NCBI RefSeq assembly: GCF_900100875.1 | Contig: NZ_FNKQ01000003.1 | Location: 248,001-312,000, forward strand | Source: Halopelagius longus | GTDB taxonomy: Archaea > Halobacteriota > Halobacteria > Halobacteriales > Haloferacaceae | DNA length: 64,000 nucleotides | Direction: 5' to 3' | In this document: piece after piece, positions 35,546-43,401 of the stretch | Numbering within the stretch: the first letter of the stretch is position 1 | Layout of the letters: every line of letters begins with the position of its first letter | Notes under the pieces: model-generated | What the model was told of the DNA's origin: nothing | The model's input: the letters and a program-made list of their open reading frames with translations, nothing else | Database searches by the model: none | Position numbers and translations under genes: made by a program

Positions 35546-36751
35546 TCAGACGTCGGGGTCCGCGCCGGAGACGGCGACGGAGCCTCCGTCCCCGCAGTCG
35601 CCGTGCGGCGTCGTCGCGGCGTCGTCGGACCCCGACTCGGGGTCGGACGCGCGCGGAAGCGAGACGGTGACGACCGTTCCGACCGGCCGTTCCTCGAAGT
35701 CGAGTCGACCGCCGGACTCGGCGACGACCCACCGGACGAACCAGAGACCGAGACCGTTGGAGTGCTGTAGGGGCGTCTCGACGCCCGAATCGAGGACGGC
35801 CAGTTCCTCGTCCGGAATTCCGGGACCGTCGTCCGCGACGCGCAGGAGGACCGCGTCGGGGCGGACGCGCACCTCGACGGAGACGGAGGGTTCCGAGGAG
35901 GGGTTGTGGACGACGGCGTTCTCGACCAAGTCGTCCACCATCGCATCGAGGAGGGGGACGCTCGAGACGTACGCCGCCTCCGGGAGGTCGACGGTGACGG
36001 CGGCCTCCGGGTGGTCCACCCGGAGGGCGTCGACGCTGTCGCGGACGACCGCCGCGAGGTCCGAGCGCATCGACGACACGTCCTCGTTCTCCGCGAGCAA
36101 CTGTTCGAGTTGGCGCGCCTTCTCGCTGAGGCGGAGAATCTCCTCGGACTTCCGTTCGATGACGGCCGCGCGGCGTCGGGCGTCCGCCCCCTCGGCCTCG
36201 CCCTCGGCGATGAGCGAGGCGTACCCTTGGACGACGTTCACCTCGTTGCGCAAGTCGTGGCGGAGGACGCGGTTCAGGACGTGCAGTCGCTGACTCAACC
36301 ACTCCGCGCGGCGTCGCTCCGACCGGAGGCGCGCCGCGGTTCGGGCCGCGCGGGCGTCGTAGACGCCGACGAGGAGGCCGACGAACGCGCCGCCGGTCGC
36401 CGCGTTGGCGACGAGGTACCACCACCGTTCGAGGTCGATTCCCTCGGCGCGGAGGTACAGCACCGTGAGGACGCCGAGAGCGCCGACGACGACGACGGCG
36501 GCGAGCGTCCAGCGGACGAGGTGGGCGACGTAGTCGCGACCTACGCCGGTCCGGAGGAGCCACCCCGTCGCGACGAGGAACGCCGCCGACGCGACGAGGG
36601 GGCCGAGCGTGGCGAACACGAGCGACGCGTAACTGTGCGTGTGTCCCCCCGCGTCGTCGACGAGGTGGACGACGTGGACGAGGGTCAGAACCCCCCCGAC
36701 GGCCCAGAGTATCGCCGGGCCGTACCGCGAGAGTCGGGGGGTCGTCGCCAT
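35546..36751 (-). CDS. Membrane sensor histidine kinase
   Basis: 401 aa. Four predicted transmembrane helices in the first ~135 residues (ILWAVGGVLTLVHVVHLV, YASLVFATLGPLVASAAFLVATG, LAAVVVVGALGVLTVLYL, LVANAATGGAFVGLLVGVY). A coiled segment leads to the H-box VLRHDLRNEVNVVQGY near residue 165. The HATPase domain has the N box DDLVENAVVHN and G box DDGPGIPDEE. No response regulator gene adjoins it, as is common for haloarchaeal orphan kinases. The C-terminal ~30 residues are low complexity. The signal is unknown. Confidence 0.88.
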   Translation of the reverse strand: MATTPRLSRYGPAILWAVGGVLTLVHVVHLVDDAGGHTHSYASLVFATLGPLVASAAFLVATGWLLRTGVGRDYVAHLVRWTLAAVVVVGALGVLTVLYLRAEGIDLERWWYLVANAATGGAFVGLLVGVYDARAARTAARLRSERRRAEWLSQRLHVLNRVLRHDLRNEVNVVQGYASLIAEGEAEGADARRRAAVIERKSEEILRLSEKARQLEQLLAENEDVSSMRSDLAAVVRDSVDALRVDHPEAAVTVDLPEAAYVSSVPLLDAMVDDLVENAVVHNPSSEPSVSVEVRVRPDAVLLRVADDGPGIPDEELAVLDSGVETPLQHSNGLGLWFVRWVVAESGGRLDFEERPVGTVVTVSLPRASDPESGSDDAATTPHGDCGDGGSVAVSGADPDV

Positions 36752-36893
36752 TCTACCCCATCTGTTCGTTCACGTCGCATTAGGGTTTCGTCGCGGCGGA
36801 GGCGACGTTGGGTACCGCGACCCACGAGATTTGGTACCGAGGAAGCGGTACACCGACGAATACAAACTCGCCATCGGCATATTCGACCTGTAC

Positions 36894-38372
36894 ATGGCGA
36901 CATTATCGTTCGAACCGCTGACGTACGAAGACATCCCCGAGGACGAGCGACCGACGCTCGGGCAGGCGCTCGTTCCCGTCGTCGGGATGCTCGTCTTCCT
37001 CAGCGTCGGCGCGGTTCTGCTCGGCCTCGACCCCCAGATACCGCTTCTGTTCGGTATCGCGCTGACCGGTCTCGTGGGCCGGTACTGGCTCGGAAAGTCG
37101 TGGCAGTCGATGTACGAGGGCATCGCCGACGGACTCCTGATGGGGATGCAGGCGATTCTCATCATCTTCGTCATCTACATGCTCATCTCCACGTGGACCG
37201 GGGCGGGCACCATCCCCTCGCTCATCTACTACGGGCTGGAACTGCTCACGCCGACGGTGTTCCTGCCGGTGGCGACGCTTCTCGCGGCGGTCGTCGCGTT
37301 CGCCATCGGGTCGTCCTGGACGACCGCCGGGACGCTCGGCGTCGCGTTCATCGGCATCGGCGCGGGCCTCGGCGTGCCCGAACCGATGACGGCGGGTGCG
37401 ATACTCACCGGCGCGTACACCGGCGACAAGATATCGCCGCTGTCGGACACGACGAACCTCGCGGCGGCGGTGACGAACACCGACCTGATGACCCACGTGA
37501 GGACGATGCGCGTCGGGACGGGCATCGCGCTCCTCGCCTCGTTGGTACTGTACACCTACCTCGGATTCTCGGCGACGGGCACCATCCCGCCGGGCCGAAT
37601 CGAGACGATTCAGTCGGCCATCGCGAACAGCTACGTCGTCTCGCCGGTGACGTTCGCGCCCCTCGTGTTGACGTTCGCGCTGGCGCTCCGGGGGTACCCG
37701 GCGCTGCCGGCCATCACGTCCGGCGTCTTCGCCGGTGTCGCGACGCAGATTCTCGTGCAGGGCCCGCTCACCTCCGAGGGGCTGGTCGCCGCGATGAACG
37801 TCGCGCAGTCCGGAACCTCCGTCGAGACGGGCGTCACCCTCGTGAACGAGCTGATGGCCACCGACGGCCTCATCGGGTCCTCGTGGACGATAACCGTCGT
37901 CGTCGCGGCGCTTGCGCTCGGCGGCATCCTCGAACGGACGGGCATCCTCGCGGTCATCGCTTACCGCATCGGGCGGTCGCTGAACAGCGTCGGGAGCCTC
38001 ACGGCGGGAACGGCGCTGTCTGCGTTCGGGATGAACGTCCTCGCCGCCGAGCAGTACATGTCCATCGTCGTCCCGGGGATGAGCCTCCGCGGCCTGTACG
38101 ACGACTTCGACTTGGACAGCCGGAACCTCTCGCGGGCCGTCGAAGCCGCGGGGACGACGACGAGCGCGCTCGTCCCGTGGAACGCGGGCGGGGTGTACAT
38201 GGCGACGGTGCTCGGCGTGCCGACGCTTCAGTACGCGCCGTACTACTTCCTCGGCTACCTCTCGCCGGCCGTCCTCATCATCATGGGCTTCACCGGGTGG
38301 CGCATCACGAAGCAGAGCGAGGAGACGCAGGCGGGCATCAAGGGTGCGGTCGAGTCGCTGAGCGACGACTGA
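36894..38372 (+). CDS. nhaC: Na+/H+ antiporter NhaC family protein
   Basis: 492 aa with 11-12 transmembrane helices. Motifs IGSSWTTAGTLGVAF near residue 140, GAYTGDKISPLSDTTNLAAA near 174 and TALVPWNAGGVYMATVLGVP-like ALVPWNAGGVYMATVLGV near 425 are characteristic of NhaC. It extrudes Na+ in exchange for protons, or may exchange malate/lactate as in MleN. The start at 36894 (MATLSFEPLTYEDIPEDERP) is chosen since the frame upstream encodes Arg-rich nonsense that overlaps the histidine kinase gene. Confidence 0.92.
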   Translation: MATLSFEPLTYEDIPEDERPTLGQALVPVVGMLVFLSVGAVLLGLDPQIPLLFGIALTGLVGRYWLGKSWQSMYEGIADGLLMGMQAILIIFVIYMLISTWTGAGTIPSLIYYGLELLTPTVFLPVATLLAAVVAFAIGSSWTTAGTLGVAFIGIGAGLGVPEPMTAGAILTGAYTGDKISPLSDTTNLAAAVTNTDLMTHVRTMRVGTGIALLASLVLYTYLGFSATGTIPPGRIETIQSAIANSYVVSPVTFAPLVLTFALALRGYPALPAITSGVFAGVATQILVQGPLTSEGLVAAMNVAQSGTSVETGVTLVNELMATDGLIGSSWTITVVVAALALGGILERTGILAVIAYRIGRSLNSVGSLTAGTALSAFGMNVLAAEQYMSIVVPGMSLRGLYDDFDLDSRNLSRAVEAAGTTTSALVPWNAGGVYMATVLGVPTLQYAPYYFLGYLSPAVLIIMGFTGWRITKQSEETQAGIKGAVESLSDD

Positions 38373-38463
38373 CGACCGACGATAAGCACCGGCAGCGACC
38401 CGCTCGAACGCTTCGTCCGGCCGTCGAACGGCGCAGGACCAGACGCTCGGGGAGCAGTTCATA

Positions 38464-38481
38464 CGCTTCGGGAGCGAAGCG
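38464..38481 (+). promoter_or_regulatory. Perfect hairpin/operator before a Bat-type regulator
   Basis: CGCTTCG-GGAG-CGAAGCG, a 7-bp perfect inverted repeat with a 4-nt loop ending 5 nt before the ATG at 38487. A TATA-like TTCATACG overlaps its left side. Position around the transcription start suggests autorepression by the downstream regulator, or a hairpin in a very short leader. Confidence 0.4.
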
Positions 38482-38486
38482 AGGGT

Positions 38487-39137
38487 ATGACCACGCCGAC
38501 GGTCATCGCCGAAATCGAACTCACCCACCCGGATTTGGTTCTCACGCGGACGATAGAGGCGGTTCCGGCGATGAAGACGGAGTTAGAGTATCAGACCGTC
38601 GCCGAACCGGGGACGTACTACCTGTTCTTCGAGGCGCACGGCGGCGACTTCGACGCGTTCGACGCCGCCGTCGCGGAGGACCCGACGGTGTCCGACAGCA
38701 GGGTGATAATCGACGCGCCGGAGTTCCGCGTCTACCGGATGACGCTGACCTCGACTGAGCGACTGGTGCTGCCGAAGGCCGCCGAGTTGGGAATGCGGAT
38801 ACTCACCGCCGAAAGCGGTGAGAGCGGGTGGCTCGCCACGCTGGAGGTGCCCGAGATGGAGACGCTCAGGGCGTTTCGGTCGCACTGCGCCGAGCGAGAC
38901 GTGGCGATGAGGGTGAAACGCCTCTATCATCCGAAGGACCGAGGCGGCGCGGAGTACGACCTCTCCCCCGTCCAGCGCGAGACGCTCGTCGCCGCCTACG
39001 AACGAGGATATCTGGAGGTGCCCAGGGAGACGTCGATACGGGAACTCGCCGACGTGTTGGGCGTCTCCACCGCTTCGGTCAGCGCGCGCCTCCGGCGCGG
39101 CACGAAGAACCTCGTCGAGAACACGATTCTGCGCTGA
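38487..39137 (+). CDS. Bat-type HTH transcriptional regulator
   Basis: 216 aa. The C-terminal HTH_10 domain spans about residues 158-216: LSPVQRETLVAAYERGYLEVPRE then IRELADVLGVSTASVSARLRRGTKNLVENTILR. The N-terminal ~145 residues form the usual haloarchaeal effector domain (MTTPTVIAEIELTHPDLVLTRTI). Its targets are unknown; the NhaC antiporter lies 114 bp upstream on the same strand, with its own promoter in between. Confidence 0.85.
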   Translation: MTTPTVIAEIELTHPDLVLTRTIEAVPAMKTELEYQTVAEPGTYYLFFEAHGGDFDAFDAAVAEDPTVSDSRVIIDAPEFRVYRMTLTSTERLVLPKAAELGMRILTAESGESGWLATLEVPEMETLRAFRSHCAERDVAMRVKRLYHPKDRGGAEYDLSPVQRETLVAAYERGYLEVPRETSIRELADVLGVSTASVSARLRRGTKNLVENTILR

Positions 39138-39156
39138 CGGCCGTCCGCCGCGTGAG

Positions 39157-39303
39157 TATATAAATACACGAATTATGGAGGCCGCGCGCTCAATCCCGTA
39201 GAGGTGCGATACACAGTCGGTGGTTCGTAACCGTCGGCGCGGGGGGCCGTCGGCACGGGGGACCATCGTCAGAGGCACCCACACACGCTCCGGTTTTCTA
39301 TTT
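39157..39303 (+). ncRNA. Candidate small RNA with orphan TATA box and T-rich end
   Basis: TATATAAATA at 39157-39166 is the strongest TATA box in this part of the window, but no gene starts 20-40 nt downstream; an ATG at 39175 opens only eight codons. Transcription would begin near 39187. The segment contains a GGTT-CGT-AACC hairpin (near 39221-39231), two CCGTCGGC repeats, and ends at the T-rich TTTTCTATTT (39294-39303). The next gene (39370) has its own TTATT box about 35 nt upstream of its ATG. A ~115-nt non-coding RNA is the simplest reading. Confidence 0.4.
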
Positions 39304-39369
39304 CGTCCGCGCACAGAGTTTTCCGTCGGAACCGTCCGGCTTATTCGCCGCCGGCCGTAAGCGTCGCGC

Positions 39370-40023
39370 ATGGACCTGACGACGACGGGTCGATACCGCG
39401 TGCTGGGGCGGCCGCGCGACCCGGAGGAACTCCTCCTCATAGATGTCGATATCGACGCCGAGGGCGACGCCGAGACCGATTCGGAGGCCGACTCCGAGGC
39501 GTTCGGCCCGACGTACGTCGCGGCGACGGGGTACGACGGCGAACTCGGCGAGGAAGTCGCGTCGCTGGAGGCGGGGAACCTCGTGGACGCCCGCCTCTCG
39601 TGGAGGGACGGCGACCCGCGGTTCGAGTCCGTCGAGGTGGTCGCCGAGACGACGTTCGAGTTCCTCGACGGCGTCACCGGGATGTTCGAGGCGGCCAAGG
39701 AGACGTGGTGGGCGGCCGAGGCCGACGGCGAGGCGATGAACAGTCGGGTGACGAGAGACACCGACGGCGAACCGAACGGCGCGCTCTACGTCTTCGCGAA
39801 GCAGTCGGGGGCCCGCGACCTGTTCGCGGAGTTCAAAAGCGGCGTCACCCCGTTGGAACCCCTCGTCGAACGGGCGAACGAGGGCGAAGAGCGCGCTCCG
39901 GAGGCCGAACAACCCCGCGCGGTGTTCGTCCTCCGCCCGGCGGACGAACCGTTCATCGCCGTCTACATCGCGTTCCGGCGCGACGGGATGCTCGCGCGGA
40001 CGGTTCGGGACACCTACGCCTGA
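39370..40023 (+). CDS. Conserved haloarchaeal protein (DUF6663-like)
   Basis: 217 aa acidic soluble protein; no signal or membrane segment. The first ~75 residues (MDLTTTGRYRVLGRPRDPEELLLIDV) look like a small beta-barrel interrupted by an Asp/Glu/Ala run. The second half is alpha/beta with conserved-looking MFEAAKETWWAAEADGEAMNSRVTRD and RAVFVLRPADEPFIAVYIAF. I recall similar haloarchaeal proteins annotated only as a domain of unknown function, but cannot verify the number. A CTTATTC box lies about 35 nt upstream. Confidence 0.72.
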   Translation: MDLTTTGRYRVLGRPRDPEELLLIDVDIDAEGDAETDSEADSEAFGPTYVAATGYDGELGEEVASLEAGNLVDARLSWRDGDPRFESVEVVAETTFEFLDGVTGMFEAAKETWWAAEADGEAMNSRVTRDTDGEPNGALYVFAKQSGARDLFAEFKSGVTPLEPLVERANEGEERAPEAEQPRAVFVLRPADEPFIAVYIAFRRDGMLARTVRDTYA

Positions 40024-40106
40024 GGCGTCCCGGGGCCGGGGGCGAAAGGAGGAGGCGCCGAATCGAGGGAAGCGCCCCCGTACGGGTCCGACGGCGGGGA
40101 TACCAG

Positions 40107-40117
40107 TATTTAATACC
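40107..40117 (+). promoter_or_regulatory. Palindromic TATA region of nikR
   Basis: GTATTTAATAC, a perfect 11-bp palindrome around the TATA box, 23-33 nt upstream of the nikR ATG. It may serve as an autoregulatory operator; the E. coli NikR half-site GTATGA is only partly matched. Confidence 0.35.
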
Positions 40118-40138
40118 GAAAGCGCCCTCGATTAATAC

Positions 40139-40564
40139 ATGACCGTTGTCAGTGTCTCCATGCCGGAGGAGTTGTTGGAACGCATCGACTCTTTCGCCGG
40201 CGAACACGGCTACACCGGGCGGAGCGAAGTCGTCCGCGAGGCGGCCCGAAACCTCCTCGGCGAGTTCGAGGACAAGCGTCTCGAAGACAGGGAACTGATG
40301 GCCGTCGTCACGGTCATCTTCGACTTCGAGACGACGGCCGTCGAAGAGAAGATGATGAAACTCCGCCACGAGTACGAGGGACTGGTCGCCTCGAACTTCC
40401 ACAACCACGTGGGGAACCACTACTGCATGGAACTGTTCGTCCTCGAGGGCGAACTCGAAGACATCTCCAACTTCGTCGGGCGCATCCGGGCGACGAAGGA
40501 CACGCTGAGCGTCGATTACTCCGTGATGCCCGTGGACGACTTCACCGCCATCACGACGGCGTAA
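40139..40564 (+). CDS. nikR: NikR-type nickel-responsive regulator
   Basis: 141 aa. The N-terminal ribbon-helix-helix ([20 protein letters not shown] to [12 protein letters not shown]) binds DNA. The C-terminal ACT-like domain carries the Ni site: [18 protein letters not shown] near residues 88-105 supplies His and Cys ligands, matching the H87/H89/C95 pattern of E. coli NikR, with an additional His in LRHEYEG. It represses nickel uptake genes; none lie in this window. Convergent with the RdfA-like gene 9 bp away. Confidence 0.9.
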   Translation: MTVVSVSMPEELLERIDSFAGEHGYTGRSEVVREAARNLLGEFEDKRLEDRELMAVVTVIFDFETTAVEEKMMKLRHEYEGLVASNFHNHVGNHYCMELFVLEGELEDISNFVGRIRATKDTLSVDYSVMPVDDFTAITTA

Positions 40565-40573
40565 GGTCGCCCG

Positions 40574-41329
40574 TCAGGCGACGCCGAACGACGCGAGTAC
40601 GTCGAACAGGAAGGGGAACTGCTCCGACGCGGGCGTGAGGAGGCCGAACGCCGTCTCGGCGGGGAGGACGCCGAGCGACGACTCCCGTTCGGAGGCGTCG
40701 GAGTCGCCGTCCGCCGCCTCGTCTGTCGAGTGGTCGTCGCAGATGTACCCCCGTTCGACGGCGTCCGCCATCGAGACGGCGGCGTCGCAGTCGGGACACG
40801 AGAGCGTCACGTCCACCGCGACTGCGGCGTCCTCGGCGCCGCGGAGTCGGTCCTTCGAGGAGAGAGAGCGCAACGCGGCCCGGACTTTCTCCTCGAGGCG
40901 CCCCCGCGCCACGTCCACGCTGTTTACCTCCCACTCCGTCGTCGCGCCCGCGCGGGGTTTCTCGCCGTCGAGGCAGTCGGTGAGGTGCCGACGCATCGTG
41001 CTCCACGAGACGAACGACCGCCCGACCGTCTCGGGGTCGATGCCGTCCCGCCGCAGGTCGTCGGCCACCTCCGCCCGACGTTCGTCGTCGGCCCCTTGAA
41101 GAGCCTCGTACTCGCTTTCGATGCGAACGTCCGTCGCCGTCCGGCCGTGTTCCTCGTATATCCGGGCCAGCAGACGACGGTTGAACCACTCGGTCAGGGA
41201 TTTGTACCCCTCGCTTTCGGCCTCCCCTCGCCCGGTCCACCGAGCGAGGAGGTACCCGTCGAGCGAATCGTACTCCGGCGACGGCGCGGCGAGGCCGTAC
41301 CGGTCCGTCACCACGTCCACTTTACACAT
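40574..41329 (-). CDS. rdfA: RdfA family protein (rod-determining factor-like)
   Basis: 251 aa. The N-terminal half (MCKVDVVTDRYGL, then LLARWTGRGEAESEGYKSLTEWFNRRLL, IESEYEALQGADDERRAEVADDLRRDGID, FVSWSTMRRHLTDCLDG) matches the haloarchaeal RdfA family, one member of which is needed for rod formation in Haloferax. The second half has a helix-loop region and a CPDC...C zinc-like motif near residue 190. Haloarchaea often carry several paralogs, so a direct shape role is not certain. The start at 41329 gives the conserved opening and has a TTATT box about 35 nt upstream. Confidence 0.7.
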   Translation of the reverse strand: MCKVDVVTDRYGLAAPSPEYDSLDGYLLARWTGRGEAESEGYKSLTEWFNRRLLARIYEEHGRTATDVRIESEYEALQGADDERRAEVADDLRRDGIDPETVGRSFVSWSTMRRHLTDCLDGEKPRAGATTEWEVNSVDVARGRLEEKVRAALRSLSSKDRLRGAEDAAVAVDVTLSCPDCDAAVSMADAVERGYICDDHSTDEAADGDSDASERESSLGVLPAETAFGLLTPASEQFPFLFDVLASFGVA

Positions 41330-41792
41330 TGTCTCGCCGTCTCCGGGGTCGGCCCGGGCGAACAATAAGACTGTTCCGTTCGTCCGCCGGCGACGACGCC
41401 CACCCCTCGACAATCACTTAGTCGTTGCCGGCTGTTTCATCAGATTTCTCGGTGGAAAAAGACTATAGGAAAACCGGCGAAAGTCGGACGTGCCGCGAAA
41501 GCGGCGTCGGCGCGGCGCGAGTAGTCGGGTCAGTCGTCTCCTCCACCACCGCACCGTCGGTATTTCGTCCCCGAACCCGCCCGACGGAACGACTACCGGT
41601 CGCGCCGGGCGGCGGCCGCCCCGGTCCGGCGCGGCGTTCGGCTCTCCTGCTGGAGTCGGCGTCGCGTCGGCGGGCGGCCGTCGAGACGTCTCCCCTCTTC
41701 GGGGTACGTCCTTGGGGTGTCCGCTCTCAACCTCGCGCCGTTAGCGAACTGTACCGACTCCGTTTTGTGACTCGCGCGGCAACGCAAGCCGT
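41330..41792. other. Intergenic region with paired tetraloop hairpins
   Basis: 463 bp between divergently oriented genes. Two adjacent GNRA hairpins, CCGGC-GAAA-GTCGG (41474-41487) and GCCGC-GAAA-GCGGC (41492-41505), lie just after an AT-rich GACTATAGG patch (41461-41469). The rest is GC-rich, with open frames of irregular Arg/Pro/Ser composition that I judge non-coding. TTTTGTG near 41763-41769 may be the promoter of the membrane protein gene at 41793. Confidence 0.45.
41474..41505 (+). ncRNA. Candidate structured RNA core (two GAAA-tetraloop hairpins)
   Basis: Both stems are 5 bp and both loops are GAAA, with four nucleotides between them. The second stem is fully Watson-Crick, the first has one G-T wobble. 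Tetraloops are thermodynamically favoured RNA features, and their tandem occurrence outside genes suggests a transcript. Boundaries and strand are uncertain; the TATA-like patch to the left favours the plus strand. Confidence 0.35.
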
Positions 41793-43328
41793 ATGAGCAC
41801 GGGGAGACGGCTACGGACGCGGACGGGAGCGACGACGGGCGCACGGACCGTAGCGCGGACGCTACTCGTCGCAGTCGTCCTTTCGCTCGCCGCCCGCCCC
41901 GTCGCCGCACACCAGTTCTCCTCGCGGTTCGACGCCCCGATTCCGCTGGAACTCCTCTACGGCGGGGCGGCCGTCGCCGTCGGGGCGACGGCCGTACTCC
42001 TCGCGGCGGTGGACGAGACGCCGACGCTCCGGCGGCGACTGTTCGCGGTGCCGCGGTCGGTCGGACGCGCGGCGTCGGCGGCGGCGCGGGCGGCGTTCTT
42101 CCTCGCGTTCGTCGGCGTGTTGGTCGCCGGCCTCGTCGGCCCGAGGGCCGCCGCGGAGAACTTCGCGACGCTCTTCACGTGGTCGATATGGGTGAAGGGC
42201 GTCGGACTCGTCGCTATCGCCGCGGGGAGCCCGTGGTGGGCGCTGTCGCCGTGGCGGACGCTGTACGACGCGCTGTGCCGACTCGAAGGCGGGGAGATAC
42301 GACTTCGGGCGTACCCCGCCGGACTGGGGCACTGGCCCGCACTCGCGTGGTTCGTCGTCCTCGTCGGCGTCGCGGAGAACCTCACGCAGGTCCCGCAGTT
42401 ACCGACGGCGACGGCCGTCGTCGTCGCCGTCTACGCCCTCGTCACCCTCGCCGGAGCGCTCCTGTTCGGCCGCGAGTGGTTCGAACGCGGCGACGTCTTT
42501 GAGGTGTTGTACGACTTGCTCGGCCGAACCGCTCCCCTGTCGGCGACGCCCCGCGACGGCGGGGGGTGGGTCGTCGGACTCCGCGCGCCGTGGCGCGACT
42601 GTTCGGCACCGCTCTCGACGCGGACGCTGACCGCCTTCGTCGTGGCGATGGTGTACACGGTCACGTTCGACGGCTTCGCGGAGTCGCCGCTGTATCAGAG
42701 TCTCTACTTCGGTGTCCGGGAGGCGTTCGGCGTCGGGCCGTCGGTGAGCGTCGTCCTCTACGAGGCCGGGCTGTTCGGCTTCCTCCTCGCGTACGTCCTC
42801 GTCGTCGTCGCCGTGGACCGACTCACCCGCCTCGCGCGAGGCCGGTCCGGGAGCGAGGGTGACGGTTCGCGGGGGGACCCGGAAGCCAAAGCCGACGGCG
42901 GCGGGGGCCGCGCGTCCGACTCGGTGTCTCCCCCGCCGTCCGCCGCACTCGCGTTCGGCGGGACGCTCCTCCCCATCGCCGCGGGGTACGAAGTCGCGCA
43001 CAACTACGCGTTCGTGGCGACGTACGTCGGCCGCCTTCCGACGCTCGCGGGATTCGACTCCGCGGACCCCCTCTGGTGGCTGTCGATTCCGGCGTTCTGG
43101 ATCTCGCAGGTCGTACTCATCGTGGCGGGGCACGTCGTCGCCGTCGTCGCCGCCGACGCCGCCGTCAGGCGAAGGCTGACCGTCGGTCGGATACAGTCCG
43201 GCGACGGGACGCGGCGCCGCGCCCCGTCGAAGCGGTGGGCACTCCTCGCGCACGCGCCCCTCGTCGCCCTGATGGTAGGGTACACCGCCCTCTCGCTTTG
43301 GGTCGTCTCGCTTCCCGTCGCGGGGTGA
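41793..43328 (+). CDS. Polytopic membrane protein of unknown function
   Basis: 511 aa. A signal peptide (about residues 20-40, ending RPVAAHQF) is followed by about 11 transmembrane helices and a ~50-residue acidic linker (about 345-395, GRSGSEGDGSRGDPEAKADG). If cleaved after AA the mature chain begins HQFSSRFDAPIPLELL. I recall bacterial membrane proteins that begin AHxFGxRYDLPxPL and lie near copper genes, but the family has no function I know. Conserved-looking aromatic and His residues (WSIWVKG, SPWWALSPWRT, AAGYEVAHNYAF) occur in helices. It precedes a beta-propeller and a metal-type lipoprotein on the same strand. Confidence 0.8.
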   Translation: MSTGRRLRTRTGATTGARTVARTLLVAVVLSLAARPVAAHQFSSRFDAPIPLELLYGGAAVAVGATAVLLAAVDETPTLRRRLFAVPRSVGRAASAAARAAFFLAFVGVLVAGLVGPRAAAENFATLFTWSIWVKGVGLVAIAAGSPWWALSPWRTLYDALCRLEGGEIRLRAYPAGLGHWPALAWFVVLVGVAENLTQVPQLPTATAVVVAVYALVTLAGALLFGREWFERGDVFEVLYDLLGRTAPLSATPRDGGGWVVGLRAPWRDCSAPLSTRTLTAFVVAMVYTVTFDGFAESPLYQSLYFGVREAFGVGPSVSVVLYEAGLFGFLLAYVLVVVAVDRLTRLARGRSGSEGDGSRGDPEAKADGGGGRASDSVSPPPSAALAFGGTLLPIAAGYEVAHNYAFVATYVGRLPTLAGFDSADPLWWLSIPAFWISQVVLIVAGHVVAVVAADAAVRRRLTVGRIQSGDGTRRRAPSKRWALLAHAPLVALMVGYTALSLWVVSLPVAG

Positions 43329-43401
43329 GCGAGGTGGTGCGACGGCCGAACGCCGACCGAGATGCGGGCGCTTATCTCCGTTCCCCCGCGTAGACGGAGC
43401 G

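Noticed and set aside
41425-41796. Open frames in the spacer before the 511-aa membrane protein
   Set aside because: Arg/Pro/Ser-rich composition, conflicting frames and strong RNA-like hairpins; no protein signature.
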